Shown here: in pieces, positions 45,243-54,611 of the stretch
Layout of the letters: every line of letters begins with the position of its first letter
How positions within the stretch are numbered: the stretch's first letter is position 1
Origin: Mucilaginibacter empetricola
GTDB taxonomy: Bacteria; Bacteroidota; Bacteroidia; Sphingobacteriales; Sphingobacteriaceae
Assembly: GCF_024808665.1 (NCBI RefSeq)
Contig: NZ_JANUBZ010000012.1
Span: forward strand, 62,001-126,000
DNA: 64,000 nucleotides
Reading direction: 5' to 3'
Made by a program: the position numbers and the translations under genes
Notes under the pieces: generated by a model
Told to the model about the DNA's origin: nothing
What the model saw: only the letters and a program-made list of their open reading frames with translations
Databases searched by the model: none

Positions 45243-45818
45243 ATGAAAAAGATCATCATTTTATTAGCAGTCGCTTTATTAAACACGGCTGCATTTGCAC
45301 AAACTACGTGGAACTCTGACAAAATGCACTCAAAACTTCAGTTCACCATTACTCACTTAATGGTTTCTGACGTTGACGGCGAATTCAAAGACTTCAGTGC
45401 TACTATCGTTGCTTCAAAACCTGATTTCAGCGATGCTACATTCCAATTAACTGCAAATACTGCTTCAGTAAACACAGGCGTTGACGCTCGCGACAATCAC
45501 TTAAAATCTGACGCATTTTTTAATGTTGCTAAATTCCCAACATTATCATTTACCAGTACTGGTATCACAAAAACTACTGCAAATCACTATAAATTAAGCG
45601 GCAACCTTACTTTAAACGGCGTAACCAAACCAGTTTCTTTTGATTTATGGTACCGTGGTACAATTACCAACCCAATGAGCAAAGCTGACGATGCAGGTTT
45701 CAAAGCTACAGGCGTTATCAAACGTTCTGACTTTAACTTCGGCACCAGCTTTGGCGCTTCTACATTAAGCGACGAAGTTACTATCACAGCTAACGGCGAA
45801 TTCGGTAAAGCAAAATAA
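45243..45818 (+). CDS. YceI-family periplasmic lipid-binding protein
   Basis: 191 residues from ATG 45243. Signal peptide MKKIIILLAVALLNTAAFAQ. The body is a YceI lipocalin-like barrel: TWNSDKMHSKLQFTITHLMVSDVDGEFKDFSATI, VNTGVDARDNHLKSDAFFNVAKFPTLSFTSTGI, FKATGVIKRSDFNFG. By family it binds isoprenoid-type lipids in the periplasm. Single gene with its own promoter and strong terminator, and codon use suggestive of high expression. Confidence 0.93.
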   Translation: MKKIIILLAVALLNTAAFAQTTWNSDKMHSKLQFTITHLMVSDVDGEFKDFSATIVASKPDFSDATFQLTANTASVNTGVDARDNHLKSDAFFNVAKFPTLSFTSTGITKTTANHYKLSGNLTLNGVTKPVSFDLWYRGTITNPMSKADDAGFKATGVIKRSDFNFGTSFGASTLSDEVTITANGEFGKAK

Positions 45819-45840
45819 TAAGCGAAAAGCTGAAAAGCGA

Positions 45841-45887
45841 AAAGCCCAAAACGGAAGATAAGTATCTTTTGTTTTGGGCTTTTTTTA
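45841..45887 (+). terminator. Strong intrinsic terminator after the YceI gene
   Basis: A 12-bp stem, AAAGCCCAAAAC/GTTTTGGGCTTT, followed by a T run, 23 bases after the YceI stop. Confidence 0.9.
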
Positions 45888-46059
45888 TGATTATGTCCAA
45901 ATAAATTTATCACCCCATCAAAAGCTTTTAGCTTTGGTCTTTCTGCTCTCAGCTTCTCCTCCGCTTTAAGCTCTCCCCCTCTATCAAATATTTTACATGC
46001 GGTACGGTAATGTATCTGCCCACAGTTTATATATTTGGCCCGACCTAATTTCATCCCTC

Positions 46060-48459
46060 ATGAGAAAATTACTACTCCCGTTACTCTTTTTGCCTATTTT
46101 TTTTCAATCATCCGCTCAGGAAAAAAGCATTTACCATAAAGGCTGGATTGATTTTAACAAAAATGGCAAGATGGATATTTTTGAAGATCCTTCGCAACCT
46201 ATTGATAAGCGTGTGGCCGATTTACTTAGCCAGATGACGGTAGAAGAAAAAACCTGTCAGTTAGCAACATTGTATGGCTACAAGCGTGTTTTAAAAGAAG
46301 AAATGCCGGCAGATTCGTGGAAGAACGAGGTTTGGAAAGATGGAATAGCCAATATTGACGAAGAACTGAACAACTTAACATCACACACAGATGCGGCGCC
46401 CACCCAATATTCTTTTCCTTATAGTAAGCACGCCGCTGCTATTAACACCATACAAAAATGGTTTGTTGAGCAAACCCGTATGGGAATACCCGTTGATTTT
46501 ACTAACGAAGGCATCCACGGTCTCAATCACGACAGGGCCACTTCTCTGCCCGCCCCCATTGGCATCGGCAGTACCTGGGATAAGCCGCTGGTTCGTTTAG
46601 CTGGCGATGTGGTTGGTCGCGAAGGCAAAGCATTGGGCTATACCAACATTTATACACCGATATTAGACCCGGCGCGCGATCAGCGTTGGGGTCGTGTGGT
46701 TGAAACCTATGGCGAAGATCCTTTTTTGATTGCTGAGCTGGGCAAGCAGATGTGTCTTGGTGTTCAGGAAGAAGGTGTGGCATCAACCTTAAAACATTTC
46801 GCCGTTTATAGTGTGCCTAAGGGCGGTCGCGATGGAGCAGATAGAACTGATCCGCATGTGGCGCCAAGGGAAATGTATCAAATTTATCTATATCCGTTTC
46901 GCAGGGTAATACAGGAAGCACACGCCCTGGGCGTAATGAGCAGCTATAACGATTGGAATGGTGAACCTATAACAGGCAGCTACTTCTTTTTAACCGAACT
47001 ATTGCGCCAAAAATTTGGATTTGATGGCTATGTAGTGTCCGATAGCGAAGCAGTTGAATATTTATACAGCAAGCATCACGTTGCCGGCAGTATTGACGAA
47101 GCAGTGCGCCAGGCATTTGAGGCGGGTTTAAACGTACGTACCAATTTCACTATGCCACAAACTTATATTATGCCCTTACGCAGACTTTATGCTGAAGGTA
47201 AAATATCCATGAAAACACTCGATTCGCGTGTGGGTGATGTGTTGAGAGTGAAGTTTAAGCTAGGCTTATTCGATCATCCTTATGTTGAGGACCCGAAAGC
47301 GGCTGATAAAATTGTGCACAATGCAGAAGCTACCGCAATGGGATTGAAAATGAACCGCGAATCGATGGTATTGCTTAAAAACGAAAACAACCTATTACCG
47401 CTAAATAAATCGGCTATTAAAAATATACTGGTTACCGGGCCGTTAGCCATGGAAACCAATTTTGAAGTTAGCCGCTACGGCCCATCGCACAACCCCATGA
47501 CAAGCGTGTTAGATGGAATTAAGAATTACGTTGGTAGCAGTGCAACCGTAAACTATGCAAAAGGTTGCAATATAGTTGATGCCACCTGGCCAGAGAGCGA
47601 GATCATTGAAACCCCGCTTACAAGCGATGAACAGGCATCTATTGATTCGGCAGTGCAGCAGGCAAAAAAATCTGACGTGGTAATTGCTGTTGTTGGTGAA
47701 GATGTTGATCGCGTTGGCGAAAGTTTGTCGCGCACTGGGCTTAATTTACCCGGCCGTCAGCTAAAACTGATCCAAGCTTTACAAGCTACCGGCAAACCGG
47801 TAATTATGGTAATGATAAACGGACAGCCGTTAACAGTAAACTGGGAAAACAAATATGTACCTGCCATATTGGAAGCCTGGTTCCCCGGTCCTGAAGGTGG
47901 CAAAGTAATAGCCGAAACTTTATTTGGCGATAACAATCCTGGCGGTAAGCTTTCCATCACTTTCCCAAAAACAACGGGACAAATAGAATTTAACTTCCCT
48001 TTTAAACAAGGCTCGCAAGCACCGCAGGGCGGAGCAAACAGCTGGGGTAAAACCAGTGTTAACGGTGCACTTTATCCGTTTGGCTATGGGTTAAGTTACA
48101 CCACTTTTGAGTATTCAAATTTGCAGGTATCGCCCAAAAAAGAACACCAGCAGGGCGATGTTACCGTTACGGTTGATGTAACCAACACTGGTCAGCTAAA
48201 AGGCGATGATGTGGTTGAACTTTACCTTAAACAGGAAGTAAGCAGCGTTACTACCTATGAGTATGATCTGCGCGGATTTGAACGCGTACCGCTTAACCCT
48301 GGTGAAAAGAAAACAATAACGTTCACCCTGCACCCGGATGACCTGACTATTTTAGATAAAAACATGAACTGGACAGTTGAGCCAGGCAAGTTTGAAATAA
48401 TGATTGGGCATTCGTCTGAAGACATCAAACTGAAACAGGAGTTTGAAGTGGTTAATTAA
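46060..48459 (+). CDS. Glycoside hydrolase family 3 (beta-glucosidase/xylosidase type)
   Basis: 799 residues from ATG 46060; the longer frame from 45997 has no supporting signal. Signal peptide MRKLLLPLLFLPIFFQSSAQ. N-terminal barrel with KHFAVYSVPKGGRDGADR and the nucleophile Asp328 in GYVVSDSEAVEYL. The alpha/beta sandwich domain has NILVTGPLA and VIAVVGEDVDRVGESLSR. The C-terminal fibronectin-III-like domain is present (VDVTNTGQLKGDDVVELYL). By family it removes terminal beta-linked glucose or xylose from oligosaccharides in the periplasm. The exact specificity is open. A strong terminator follows at 48567. Confidence 0.93.
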   Translation: MRKLLLPLLFLPIFFQSSAQEKSIYHKGWIDFNKNGKMDIFEDPSQPIDKRVADLLSQMTVEEKTCQLATLYGYKRVLKEEMPADSWKNEVWKDGIANIDEELNNLTSHTDAAPTQYSFPYSKHAAAINTIQKWFVEQTRMGIPVDFTNEGIHGLNHDRATSLPAPIGIGSTWDKPLVRLAGDVVGREGKALGYTNIYTPILDPARDQRWGRVVETYGEDPFLIAELGKQMCLGVQEEGVASTLKHFAVYSVPKGGRDGADRTDPHVAPREMYQIYLYPFRRVIQEAHALGVMSSYNDWNGEPITGSYFFLTELLRQKFGFDGYVVSDSEAVEYLYSKHHVAGSIDEAVRQAFEAGLNVRTNFTMPQTYIMPLRRLYAEGKISMKTLDSRVGDVLRVKFKLGLFDHPYVEDPKAADKIVHNAEATAMGLKMNRESMVLLKNENNLLPLNKSAIKNILVTGPLAMETNFEVSRYGPSHNPMTSVLDGIKNYVGSSATVNYAKGCNIVDATWPESEIIETPLTSDEQASIDSAVQQAKKSDVVIAVVGEDVDRVGESLSRTGLNLPGRQLKLIQALQATGKPVIMVMINGQPLTVNWENKYVPAILEAWFPGPEGGKVIAETLFGDNNPGGKLSITFPKTTGQIEFNFPFKQGSQAPQGGANSWGKTSVNGALYPFGYGLSYTTFEYSNLQVSPKKEHQQGDVTVTVDVTNTGQLKGDDVVELYLKQEVSSVTTYEYDLRGFERVPLNPGEKKTITFTLHPDDLTILDKNMNWTVEPGKFEIMIGHSSEDIKLKQEFEVVN

Positions 48460-48882
48460 TTTCGGAAGTGCGCCACCGCTAAAGCTAAGGCGGCATGCGG
48501 TCGGAGTTTCGATTTCGGAATTTTTGGAGCGCATTTTTAATGTAAGGGCTTTTTCAAATTATGAAACAAAGAACGCTTTGCCGTAGCAAAGCGTTCTTTG
48601 TTTTTGCTCCCTCCCCACCTGTCCAGACAACATACCTAAACGGATCAAATGATTCAGATATTATAAATATTGAAAATGAATATAAAACATATTATAAATA
48701 ATGTTTTATTTGTGTAAATGATGCTTCATCTATAGAAAATGTATAGTTTAATTTTTAAAAGTGTATTTAATACGCTTAATTAATTAAACCTATTGCGATT
48801 TGCTTCATTATTTATAATTTTAACAGATTTAATTCCCCCGCTTAAAGGGATAAATGAGCCTATTTATAAACCGAACTATATA
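48460..48882. other. Gap holding the GH3 terminator and the ROK-gene upstream region
   Basis: Apart from the terminator at 48567-48605 I see no gene or clear promoter. The last 150 bases are very AT-rich with several TATAAA-like words. Confidence 0.5.
48567..48605 (+). terminator. Strong intrinsic terminator after the GH3 gene
   Basis: A perfect 15-bp stem, CAAAGAACGCTTTGC and its complement, loop CGTA, then five T residues. Among the strongest terminators in the window. Confidence 0.92.
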
Positions 48883-50097
48883 ATGGAAGTTAAACCTAAG
48901 AATTTGAAAAGCACGCTTTTAAAAAACATGATCATTAAATGCCTTTATTTTGATAAGGCAATGTCATGTGCCGAACTAAGCGAGTTGTTTGACAAAAGTA
49001 TTCCGTCCATTGCAAAAGCGGTTAATGAATTAATTGATGAGGGTTTTGTTGTTGAACAAGGTTACGCTCCTTCAAGCGGTGGTCGCCGTCCCTTAATGTA
49101 TGCCATCAACTCCAATGCTATGTATATTCTTTCCATTGCAATGGACCAGTTATCAACCCGGCTTCAACTGGTTGACTTACTAAACCACCCCGTTGCCGAA
49201 TTGCAGACTTTTGAATTGAGGTTACTAAACAACAATAGCGCACTCGAAAAGCTAACGGAAAATATAAACCAATATATCAATCAATCGGGCGTTAGCCGCG
49301 ATAAAATAGCCGGTATAGGCATCGGTATGCCCGGTTTTATCAACCCAATTAAGGGCATCAACTACACCTATTTAGATGCAGGTGATAAAACGCTAACCCA
49401 ATATATTACCGATGAAACAGGCTTACCGGCTTACGTTGATAACGACTCCAGCTTAATCGCCCTCGCCGAACAAAAATTCGGTATAGCTAAATCACAAAAG
49501 GAAGTAATGGTGATTAACCTGGGTTGGGGTATCGGTTTGGGTATGATTGTTAATGGCGAAATATTCAGAGGACGTAACGGCTTTGCAGGTGAATTTAGCC
49601 ACATACCATTATCAGAAGATGGTGCGCTTTGTACCTGCGGTAAACGCGGCTGCCTCGAAGCTGAAGCATCAATGCTGGTGGTACTGCAAAAGGCTATTGA
49701 AGGTATTGAAAATGGCCGCATTACCAGTTTAAAACATTTAGACGAAGCACAGTCGAAACAAATGGGCGAAGCAATAATGGAAGCAGCCAATAATGGCGAC
49801 CAGTTTGTCATTGAGCTATTTTCTGATGCCGGCTATAAAATTGGCAAAGCACTGGCCATATTGATCCATATAATGAACCCCGAAACTATTGTGCTGAGTG
49901 GTCGTGGTGCCAAGGTTGGTAAAATATTACTTGCCCCTATTCAGCAGGCGCTGCACAAATATTGTATTCCGAGACTTTCGAGAGGTACCGAATTGCTGAT
50001 ATCTGATTTGGGTTTTGACGCCGAATTAATTGGCGCAGCAGTATTGGTAATGGAAAATTTTGACAAAGAGGTAAAAACACAAATTATTGCAAATTAA
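48883..50097 (+). CDS. ROK-family transcriptional regulator
   Basis: 404 residues from ATG 48883 (MEVKPKNLKSTLLKNMIIK). The N-terminal winged helix has SCAELSELFDKSIPSIAKAVNELIDEGFVVEQGYAPSSGGRRP. The ROK sugar-kinase-fold domain has IGIGMPGFI, NLGWGIGLGMIVNGEIFRGRNGFAGEFSH and the zinc-type motif CTCGKRGCLEAEAS. This is the NagC/XylR type of repressor that responds to a sugar. It follows the GH3 gene on the same strand, so control of a glucoside-related regulon is plausible. Confidence 0.92.
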   Translation: MEVKPKNLKSTLLKNMIIKCLYFDKAMSCAELSELFDKSIPSIAKAVNELIDEGFVVEQGYAPSSGGRRPLMYAINSNAMYILSIAMDQLSTRLQLVDLLNHPVAELQTFELRLLNNNSALEKLTENINQYINQSGVSRDKIAGIGIGMPGFINPIKGINYTYLDAGDKTLTQYITDETGLPAYVDNDSSLIALAEQKFGIAKSQKEVMVINLGWGIGLGMIVNGEIFRGRNGFAGEFSHIPLSEDGALCTCGKRGCLEAEASMLVVLQKAIEGIENGRITSLKHLDEAQSKQMGEAIMEAANNGDQFVIELFSDAGYKIGKALAILIHIMNPETIVLSGRGAKVGKILLAPIQQALHKYCIPRLSRGTELLISDLGFDAELIGAAVLVMENFDKEVKTQIIAN

Positions 50098-50144
50098 GTC
50101 GCACGCAACTAAAAGTGTAAATACTCTATTTCTCTAAAAAACTA

Positions 50145-50777
50145 ATGCAAAAACCCGATAGTTTAATATTTGATATGGACGGTACCCTTTGGGATGCTGT
50201 TGATACTTACGCCCATTCGTGGAATGTTGTTTTTAATGAGTTAGGGATTAATATCATTGTTGAACGTGATGATTTAGCCAAAATGGTGGGTTGGGAAGGC
50301 AAAAAAGTAATCAGCGTTATAATGCCCGATTTTAATGACGAAAAAAGGCAGGAAATTTATGCATTAGTGAACGAGAAACGACGCACACTTTTGCCCAAAA
50401 AGGGCGGTATTTTATACGAAGGCGTTAAAGAAGGTTTACAGCGCCTGGCAACCAAATATCCCCTATTTATTTTAAGCAATTGTGCCAAAGGCATTATCAG
50501 GTTATTTATTGATTGGGCCGGTATTGACGAACATATTACCGATGAGATGGCTTATGGCGTAAATTTTATGCCAAAAAACCATAACCTTAAATTGCTGATG
50601 CAAAAGCATGAGCTCAAAAGCTCCGTTTATATTGGCGATACCGCAGGCGATGGCGAAGAAAGCCGCAAAGCCGGCGTTCCTTTTGTATTTGTGAGCTACG
50701 GCTTTGGAGATACAGACGATTACAATTTAAAGTTTGACGACTTTAAATCACTTACCGATTACTTCATGGATTTTTAG
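50145..50777 (+). CDS. HAD-superfamily phosphatase
   Basis: 210 residues. Motif I FDMDGTLWD with nucleophile Asp10 and acid/base Asp12, motif II SNCAKG, motif III Lys in MPKNHNLKLL, and motif IV GDTAGDGEESRKAG. A helical cap is inserted after motif I, as in phosphoglycolate/beta-phosphoglucomutase-like HADs. Probably a small sugar-phosphate phosphatase. Located 47 bases after the ROK regulator, so it may be co-transcribed with it. Confidence 0.9.
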   Translation: MQKPDSLIFDMDGTLWDAVDTYAHSWNVVFNELGINIIVERDDLAKMVGWEGKKVISVIMPDFNDEKRQEIYALVNEKRRTLLPKKGGILYEGVKEGLQRLATKYPLFILSNCAKGIIRLFIDWAGIDEHITDEMAYGVNFMPKNHNLKLLMQKHELKSSVYIGDTAGDGEESRKAGVPFVFVSYGFGDTDDYNLKFDDFKSLTDYFMDF

Positions 50778-50917
50778 GCGAATCTATTTATCGTTTCCAC
50801 CAGTAAGCTTTCCATATTTTAATCTTTTCAACTTTAATTCAAAAACTAAAAACCTGTTGACATAGGGCTGTCATTGGCGCTTGTTTTATTTGTATAACAA
50901 TTAAAAACAACAACGCT

Positions 50918-51421
50918 ATGGACATTATCCCAATGTTATTAAAGGAGATGGAGCAAGAAGCTCAAACAACCCGTAAAATGCTTGAACGCATTCCTGCCGA
51001 TAAGTTCGATTGGCAGCCGCATGAAAAAAGCATGACAGTAAGAAGGCTTGCAACACATATTGCCGAATTACCCGGCTGGGTAACAATGGTAATAACCACA
51101 GATGAATTGGATTTTGCCGCCAATCCATATCAGCCCGAAGTTATAAATGACACTAAAAGGTTGCTGGAAGTCTTTGAAGAATCGTACAAAGGCGGTTATA
51201 GCAGTCTTTCTGAAACCAACGAACCAGAACTGTTGCGTAACTGGACCCTACGCAACGGCGATCAAACTTACAGCTCCTCGCCCAAGGTAGAAGTTATACG
51301 TATGGCCTTTTGTCAAACCGTACACCACCGTGCACAACTGGGTGTATTCCTTCGGCTGTTAAACGTACCGATACCGGGAAGCTACGGGCCAAGTGCAGAT
51401 GAAACAGAATTCAATCTATAA
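50918..51421 (+). CDS. DinB-family protein
   Basis: 167 residues. Four-helix DinB fold with the metal-binding histidines in RLATHIAELPGW and QTVHHRAQLGVFLRLL. By family a metal-dependent transferase or hydrolase, some acting in bacillithiol chemistry. The role in this organism is unknown. No operon partner on the same strand. Confidence 0.9.
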   Translation: MDIIPMLLKEMEQEAQTTRKMLERIPADKFDWQPHEKSMTVRRLATHIAELPGWVTMVITTDELDFAANPYQPEVINDTKRLLEVFEESYKGGYSSLSETNEPELLRNWTLRNGDQTYSSSPKVEVIRMAFCQTVHHRAQLGVFLRLLNVPIPGSYGPSADETEFNL

Positions 51422-51429
51422 TAAACAAA

Positions 51430-51465
51430 ACGCCTTGTGGAGTCTCAAAAACTTCACGAGGCTTA
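51430..51465. terminator. Bidirectional hairpin between DinB and histidine kinase genes
   Basis: AACGCCTTGTGGAG pairs with CTTCACGAGGCTT with two wobble or mismatch positions, and A/T tracts are on both sides. It lies between the two convergent stops. Confidence 0.55.
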
Positions 51466-51474
51466 CTTTTCCGA

Positions 51475-52965
51475 TTACGAGATCGGCAAAGGCAAACTAA
51501 AATAAAAAGTTGAGCCGACGTTATCATCACTTTCAACCCAAATTTTTCCTTTGTGGCGCAGTATAATTTCGCTGGCCAGGTAAAGGCCTATACCGAAGCC
51601 TGATATATTTTTCATTTTCTCGCTTTCAACCCGATAAAAACGTTGAAACAATTTCTCCTGATCTTTAAGCTTTATGCCTATTCCCTCATCAGCAACAGAA
51701 ACCACCAGGTTTCCATCGTATTTTTCACTGGTGATATGAATTAAGCTGCCTTTGTCGGAATATTTTATAGCATTGCTTAAAAAATTGCTTACTACCTGTT
51801 CAATTTTCTCTTTATCGGCATTTATAAAAATAGGTTCGTAATGCTTAAACCTGATACTGTTACCCGGGCTAACCACATTTATTTCGGCAATAACATCGGC
51901 AATCAATTTATTGATATCAAAAAGCTGTTCCTGCAAATGCAGTTTCCCCGATTCCAGTTTTGACAAATCAAGGAAACCGTGAATCAAATCAGACATTTTA
52001 TTAACCTGATAACCCGCCTTTAACAAAGCGTTTGAAACAAAGCTATCCTGCAGCGGAGCCATTTTTTTTAAAAGGATCTGCAAATAGGCTTTTATAGAAG
52101 TTAGGGGCGTTTTAAGCTCATGACTGGCCATGGCGATAAAATCATTTTTCCTTATTTCATCTCGTTTGCTCTCGGTAATATCCAATATGGTGCCCAACAT
52201 CCGTACCGGTTTCTTCCTTTCGTCTTTTATAACCACACCCTGGGTCCTTATCCAATGCACCGACCCATTTGGCCACAAAACTTTAACCTCGTAAATATAA
52301 TTGCCGGTTTCAAGTGCTTCAAAATATGCTCTCAACACTATATTGTGCATATCATCGGCATTAATACGCTCTCTTATGTCAGCAAGCGACAAATGTGTAC
52401 TGGCCGGGCTTCCAAATATCTCCGCTAAGCGTGGCGAATAAATAATGGTTTGATCTTCTAAATTCAGGTCCCATGTTGCCAGCGCGGCAGCCTCCGTTGC
52501 CAGGCGCAAACGGCTTTCACTTTCCAGGGCGGCTTCCTTGGCATTTACCTCTTCAGTTATATCAACAACCGTATTAAGGATATAGGCCACCCGGTTATCG
52601 GCTCCCAAAATCGGTGTATTACTGCACGACCAAAAATGTATTTCGGATTCTTTTATTTCCTGATTAAAAACATCGAAACGATAATTTGGAATACCAATCT
52701 TTTGCCGTGTAACTATTACTTTATTAAATACGTGCCTGGCTTTTGAATTTTCTTCCATTTGCACACTGTCATCCGGAAAAACTTCAAAAAAACCTTTACC
52801 AATAATATCTTCTCTTGTGGTGGAAGTTATGAGTAAATAAGAATCGCTTGCAGCCAGAATAGTAAAATATGGCGGATTAGCTTTAACTAATAAAGAACCA
52901 GGAGATTTTTCAAATATCAACTGAAAAATGCTTTCAGGTAAATCTATCACTGTTTCTGCACTCAT
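51475..52965 (-). CDS. PAS-domain sensor histidine kinase
   Basis: 496 residues, no membrane segment. A PAS domain at residues 10-130 and a second (PAS_3 type, with the PAC motif MLGTILDITESKRDEIRKND) at about 150-270. Then the H-box MASHELKTPLTSIKAYLQIL with His282, the N-box FLSNAIKYSDKG, and G boxes VADEGIGI and GFGIGLYLASEI. By family a cytoplasmic histidine kinase of unknown signal. No receiver or regulator gene is adjacent. Confidence 0.93.
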   Translation of the reverse strand: MSAETVIDLPESIFQLIFEKSPGSLLVKANPPYFTILAASDSYLLITSTTREDIIGKGFFEVFPDDSVQMEENSKARHVFNKVIVTRQKIGIPNYRFDVFNQEIKESEIHFWSCSNTPILGADNRVAYILNTVVDITEEVNAKEAALESESRLRLATEAAALATWDLNLEDQTIIYSPRLAEIFGSPASTHLSLADIRERINADDMHNIVLRAYFEALETGNYIYEVKVLWPNGSVHWIRTQGVVIKDERKKPVRMLGTILDITESKRDEIRKNDFIAMASHELKTPLTSIKAYLQILLKKMAPLQDSFVSNALLKAGYQVNKMSDLIHGFLDLSKLESGKLHLQEQLFDINKLIADVIAEINVVSPGNSIRFKHYEPIFINADKEKIEQVVSNFLSNAIKYSDKGSLIHITSEKYDGNLVVSVADEGIGIKLKDQEKLFQRFYRVESEKMKNISGFGIGLYLASEIILRHKGKIWVESDDNVGSTFYFSLPLPIS

Positions 52966-53181
52966 TTACTGGAATAAAATTGCGACAATTTAAAGTTATG
53001 ATTTTAAATTTAAATAATATTTAACCAAAAAGATATTACCTTAACCTACTCTACTGGTTATTACCCTGTTAAATATTTAACGAAATTAACACACACAGGC
53101 CAAAAATTGATTAATTACCTTTAAATTCATCCAGAGTTTTAAACGCGTAAAATAAATTCATCTGCCCCTGTTAATTTACTT

Positions 53182-54474
53182 ATGAAAAAGAAAACCGAAG
53201 TTGCCGCTAAGATTAAAGGTTTTTGGCGGGTTCTTGGACCAGGCCTGGTTACCGGCGCTGCCGATGATGATCCATCAGGCATTGCTACCTATTCACAAAC
53301 CGGGGCCCAGTTTGGATATGGCCAACTATGGACGGCGCTTTATATGCTGCCCCTGATGATTGCCGTACAAGAGGCCTGCGCCCGGATAGGCCTGGTAACC
53401 GGAAAAGGTATTACCACTATTATAAAAGAAGAATATAGTCGTACCGTTTTGTATGCCACCGTAGGATTGGTAGTTATTGCCAATACCATTAATATAGGGG
53501 CCGATTTAGGTGCTATGGCGGCGGCAGCACAGCTTTTGGTGCCTTTACCTTTTATTGCACTTACTTTGGGCTTCACCGTTATCATTTTATTACTCGAGGT
53601 ATTCACCAATTATAAGGTCTATTCAAAAATATTGAAGTGGTTGGCGGTGGCATTATTAGCCTATCCAATAACATTGTTTATTGTGCATCAGCCATGGGCT
53701 ACTGTTTTAAAAGCCACGGTGGTGCCCCATTTTGAACTTTCGTTTGCTTTCTTTTTTATTATTACGGGTGTTTTGGGTACAACCATTTCGCCGTACATGT
53801 TTTTCTGGGAAGCTTCGCAAGAAGTAGAAGAAGACAAGGAAAGGCACTTGATTAATGAGGGCATGACCAACATTAGCTGGATAAGCGTTAGAAAAATGCG
53901 TACCGACAATACCTTTGGTATGATAATTTCTGAATTTGCTACCTGGAGCATTATTGTTGTAGCGGCAACTGTTTTACATGCCAGCGGAGTTAGAGATGTA
54001 AATACCGCCGCCGATGCTGCTAAGGCTATTGAGCCTTTAGTACATACTTTTCCGCATGCGGGCTTTTTGTCAAAGCTCATATTTTCAATAGGTATTATAG
54101 GGTTGGGCTTATTGGCTATTCCCGTACTTTCGGGCTCGGCTGCTTATTCCGTGGCCGAGGCTTTTAATTGGCAGGCAAGTTTAAATCTGAAATTTAAAAA
54201 AGCAAAAGGCTTTTACGTAGTTATTATTGCGGCAACAGTTATTGGGCTTTTGTTAAATTTTGTAGGTGTTAATCCGGTAAAGGCATTGGTTTATGCGGCA
54301 GTATTAAATGGCGTTGCGGCTGTACCGCTTTTGTTTCTGATACTTAAAATAGCGGGAAGCGAAAAAATTATGGGCAAGTTTAAAAGTAAGTGGCCATCAA
54401 CAACTATACTTTGGATCACCTTTATTGCGATGGGTGCAGCAGCTGTTGGAATGTTCTTTACTATTTTCTCATAA
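53182..54474 (+). CDS. Nramp-related divalent metal transporter with altered signature motifs
   Basis: 430 residues with about eleven hydrophobic helices. The first-helix motif is DDDPSGI (Asp30, Pro31, Ser32, Gly33) where classical Nramp proteins have DPGN. In the sixth helix classical AxxMPH is replaced by ISPYMFFWEASQEVEE, which lacks the metal-binding methionine. These changes place it among Nramp-related proteins that may carry other ions, such as magnesium, rather than among standard Mn/Fe importers. Membrane location is certain; ion specificity is not. Confidence 0.88.
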   Translation: MKKKTEVAAKIKGFWRVLGPGLVTGAADDDPSGIATYSQTGAQFGYGQLWTALYMLPLMIAVQEACARIGLVTGKGITTIIKEEYSRTVLYATVGLVVIANTINIGADLGAMAAAAQLLVPLPFIALTLGFTVIILLLEVFTNYKVYSKILKWLAVALLAYPITLFIVHQPWATVLKATVVPHFELSFAFFFIITGVLGTTISPYMFFWEASQEVEEDKERHLINEGMTNISWISVRKMRTDNTFGMIISEFATWSIIVVAATVLHASGVRDVNTAADAAKAIEPLVHTFPHAGFLSKLIFSIGIIGLGLLAIPVLSGSAAYSVAEAFNWQASLNLKFKKAKGFYVVIIAATVIGLLLNFVGVNPVKALVYAAVLNGVAAVPLLFLILKIAGSEKIMGKFKSKWPSTTILWITFIAMGAAAVGMFFTIFS

Positions 54475-54494
54475 CAATAATCAACATAAGAAAT

Positions 54495-54547
54495 GTTCAC
54501 ATAGTGTTCATTTTTGAACGCGTGAACGCTGTGAACACCGCGAACAC
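54495..54547. other. Cluster of GTTCAC-type half-sites between convergent genes
   Basis: GTTCAC, GTGTTCA, TGAAC, GTGAAC, GTGAAC and CGAACAC occur within 53 bases between the Nramp-type and DUF2063 stops. It can fold as a hairpin and so may be a transcription end, or a site for a DNA-binding protein. Confidence 0.4.
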
Positions 54548-54611
54548 TTGTCTATCCCTGTAAAAAATTTACCCTTTTGGTGAATAATCCTGTAGTTAGT
54601 TTACACTATCA

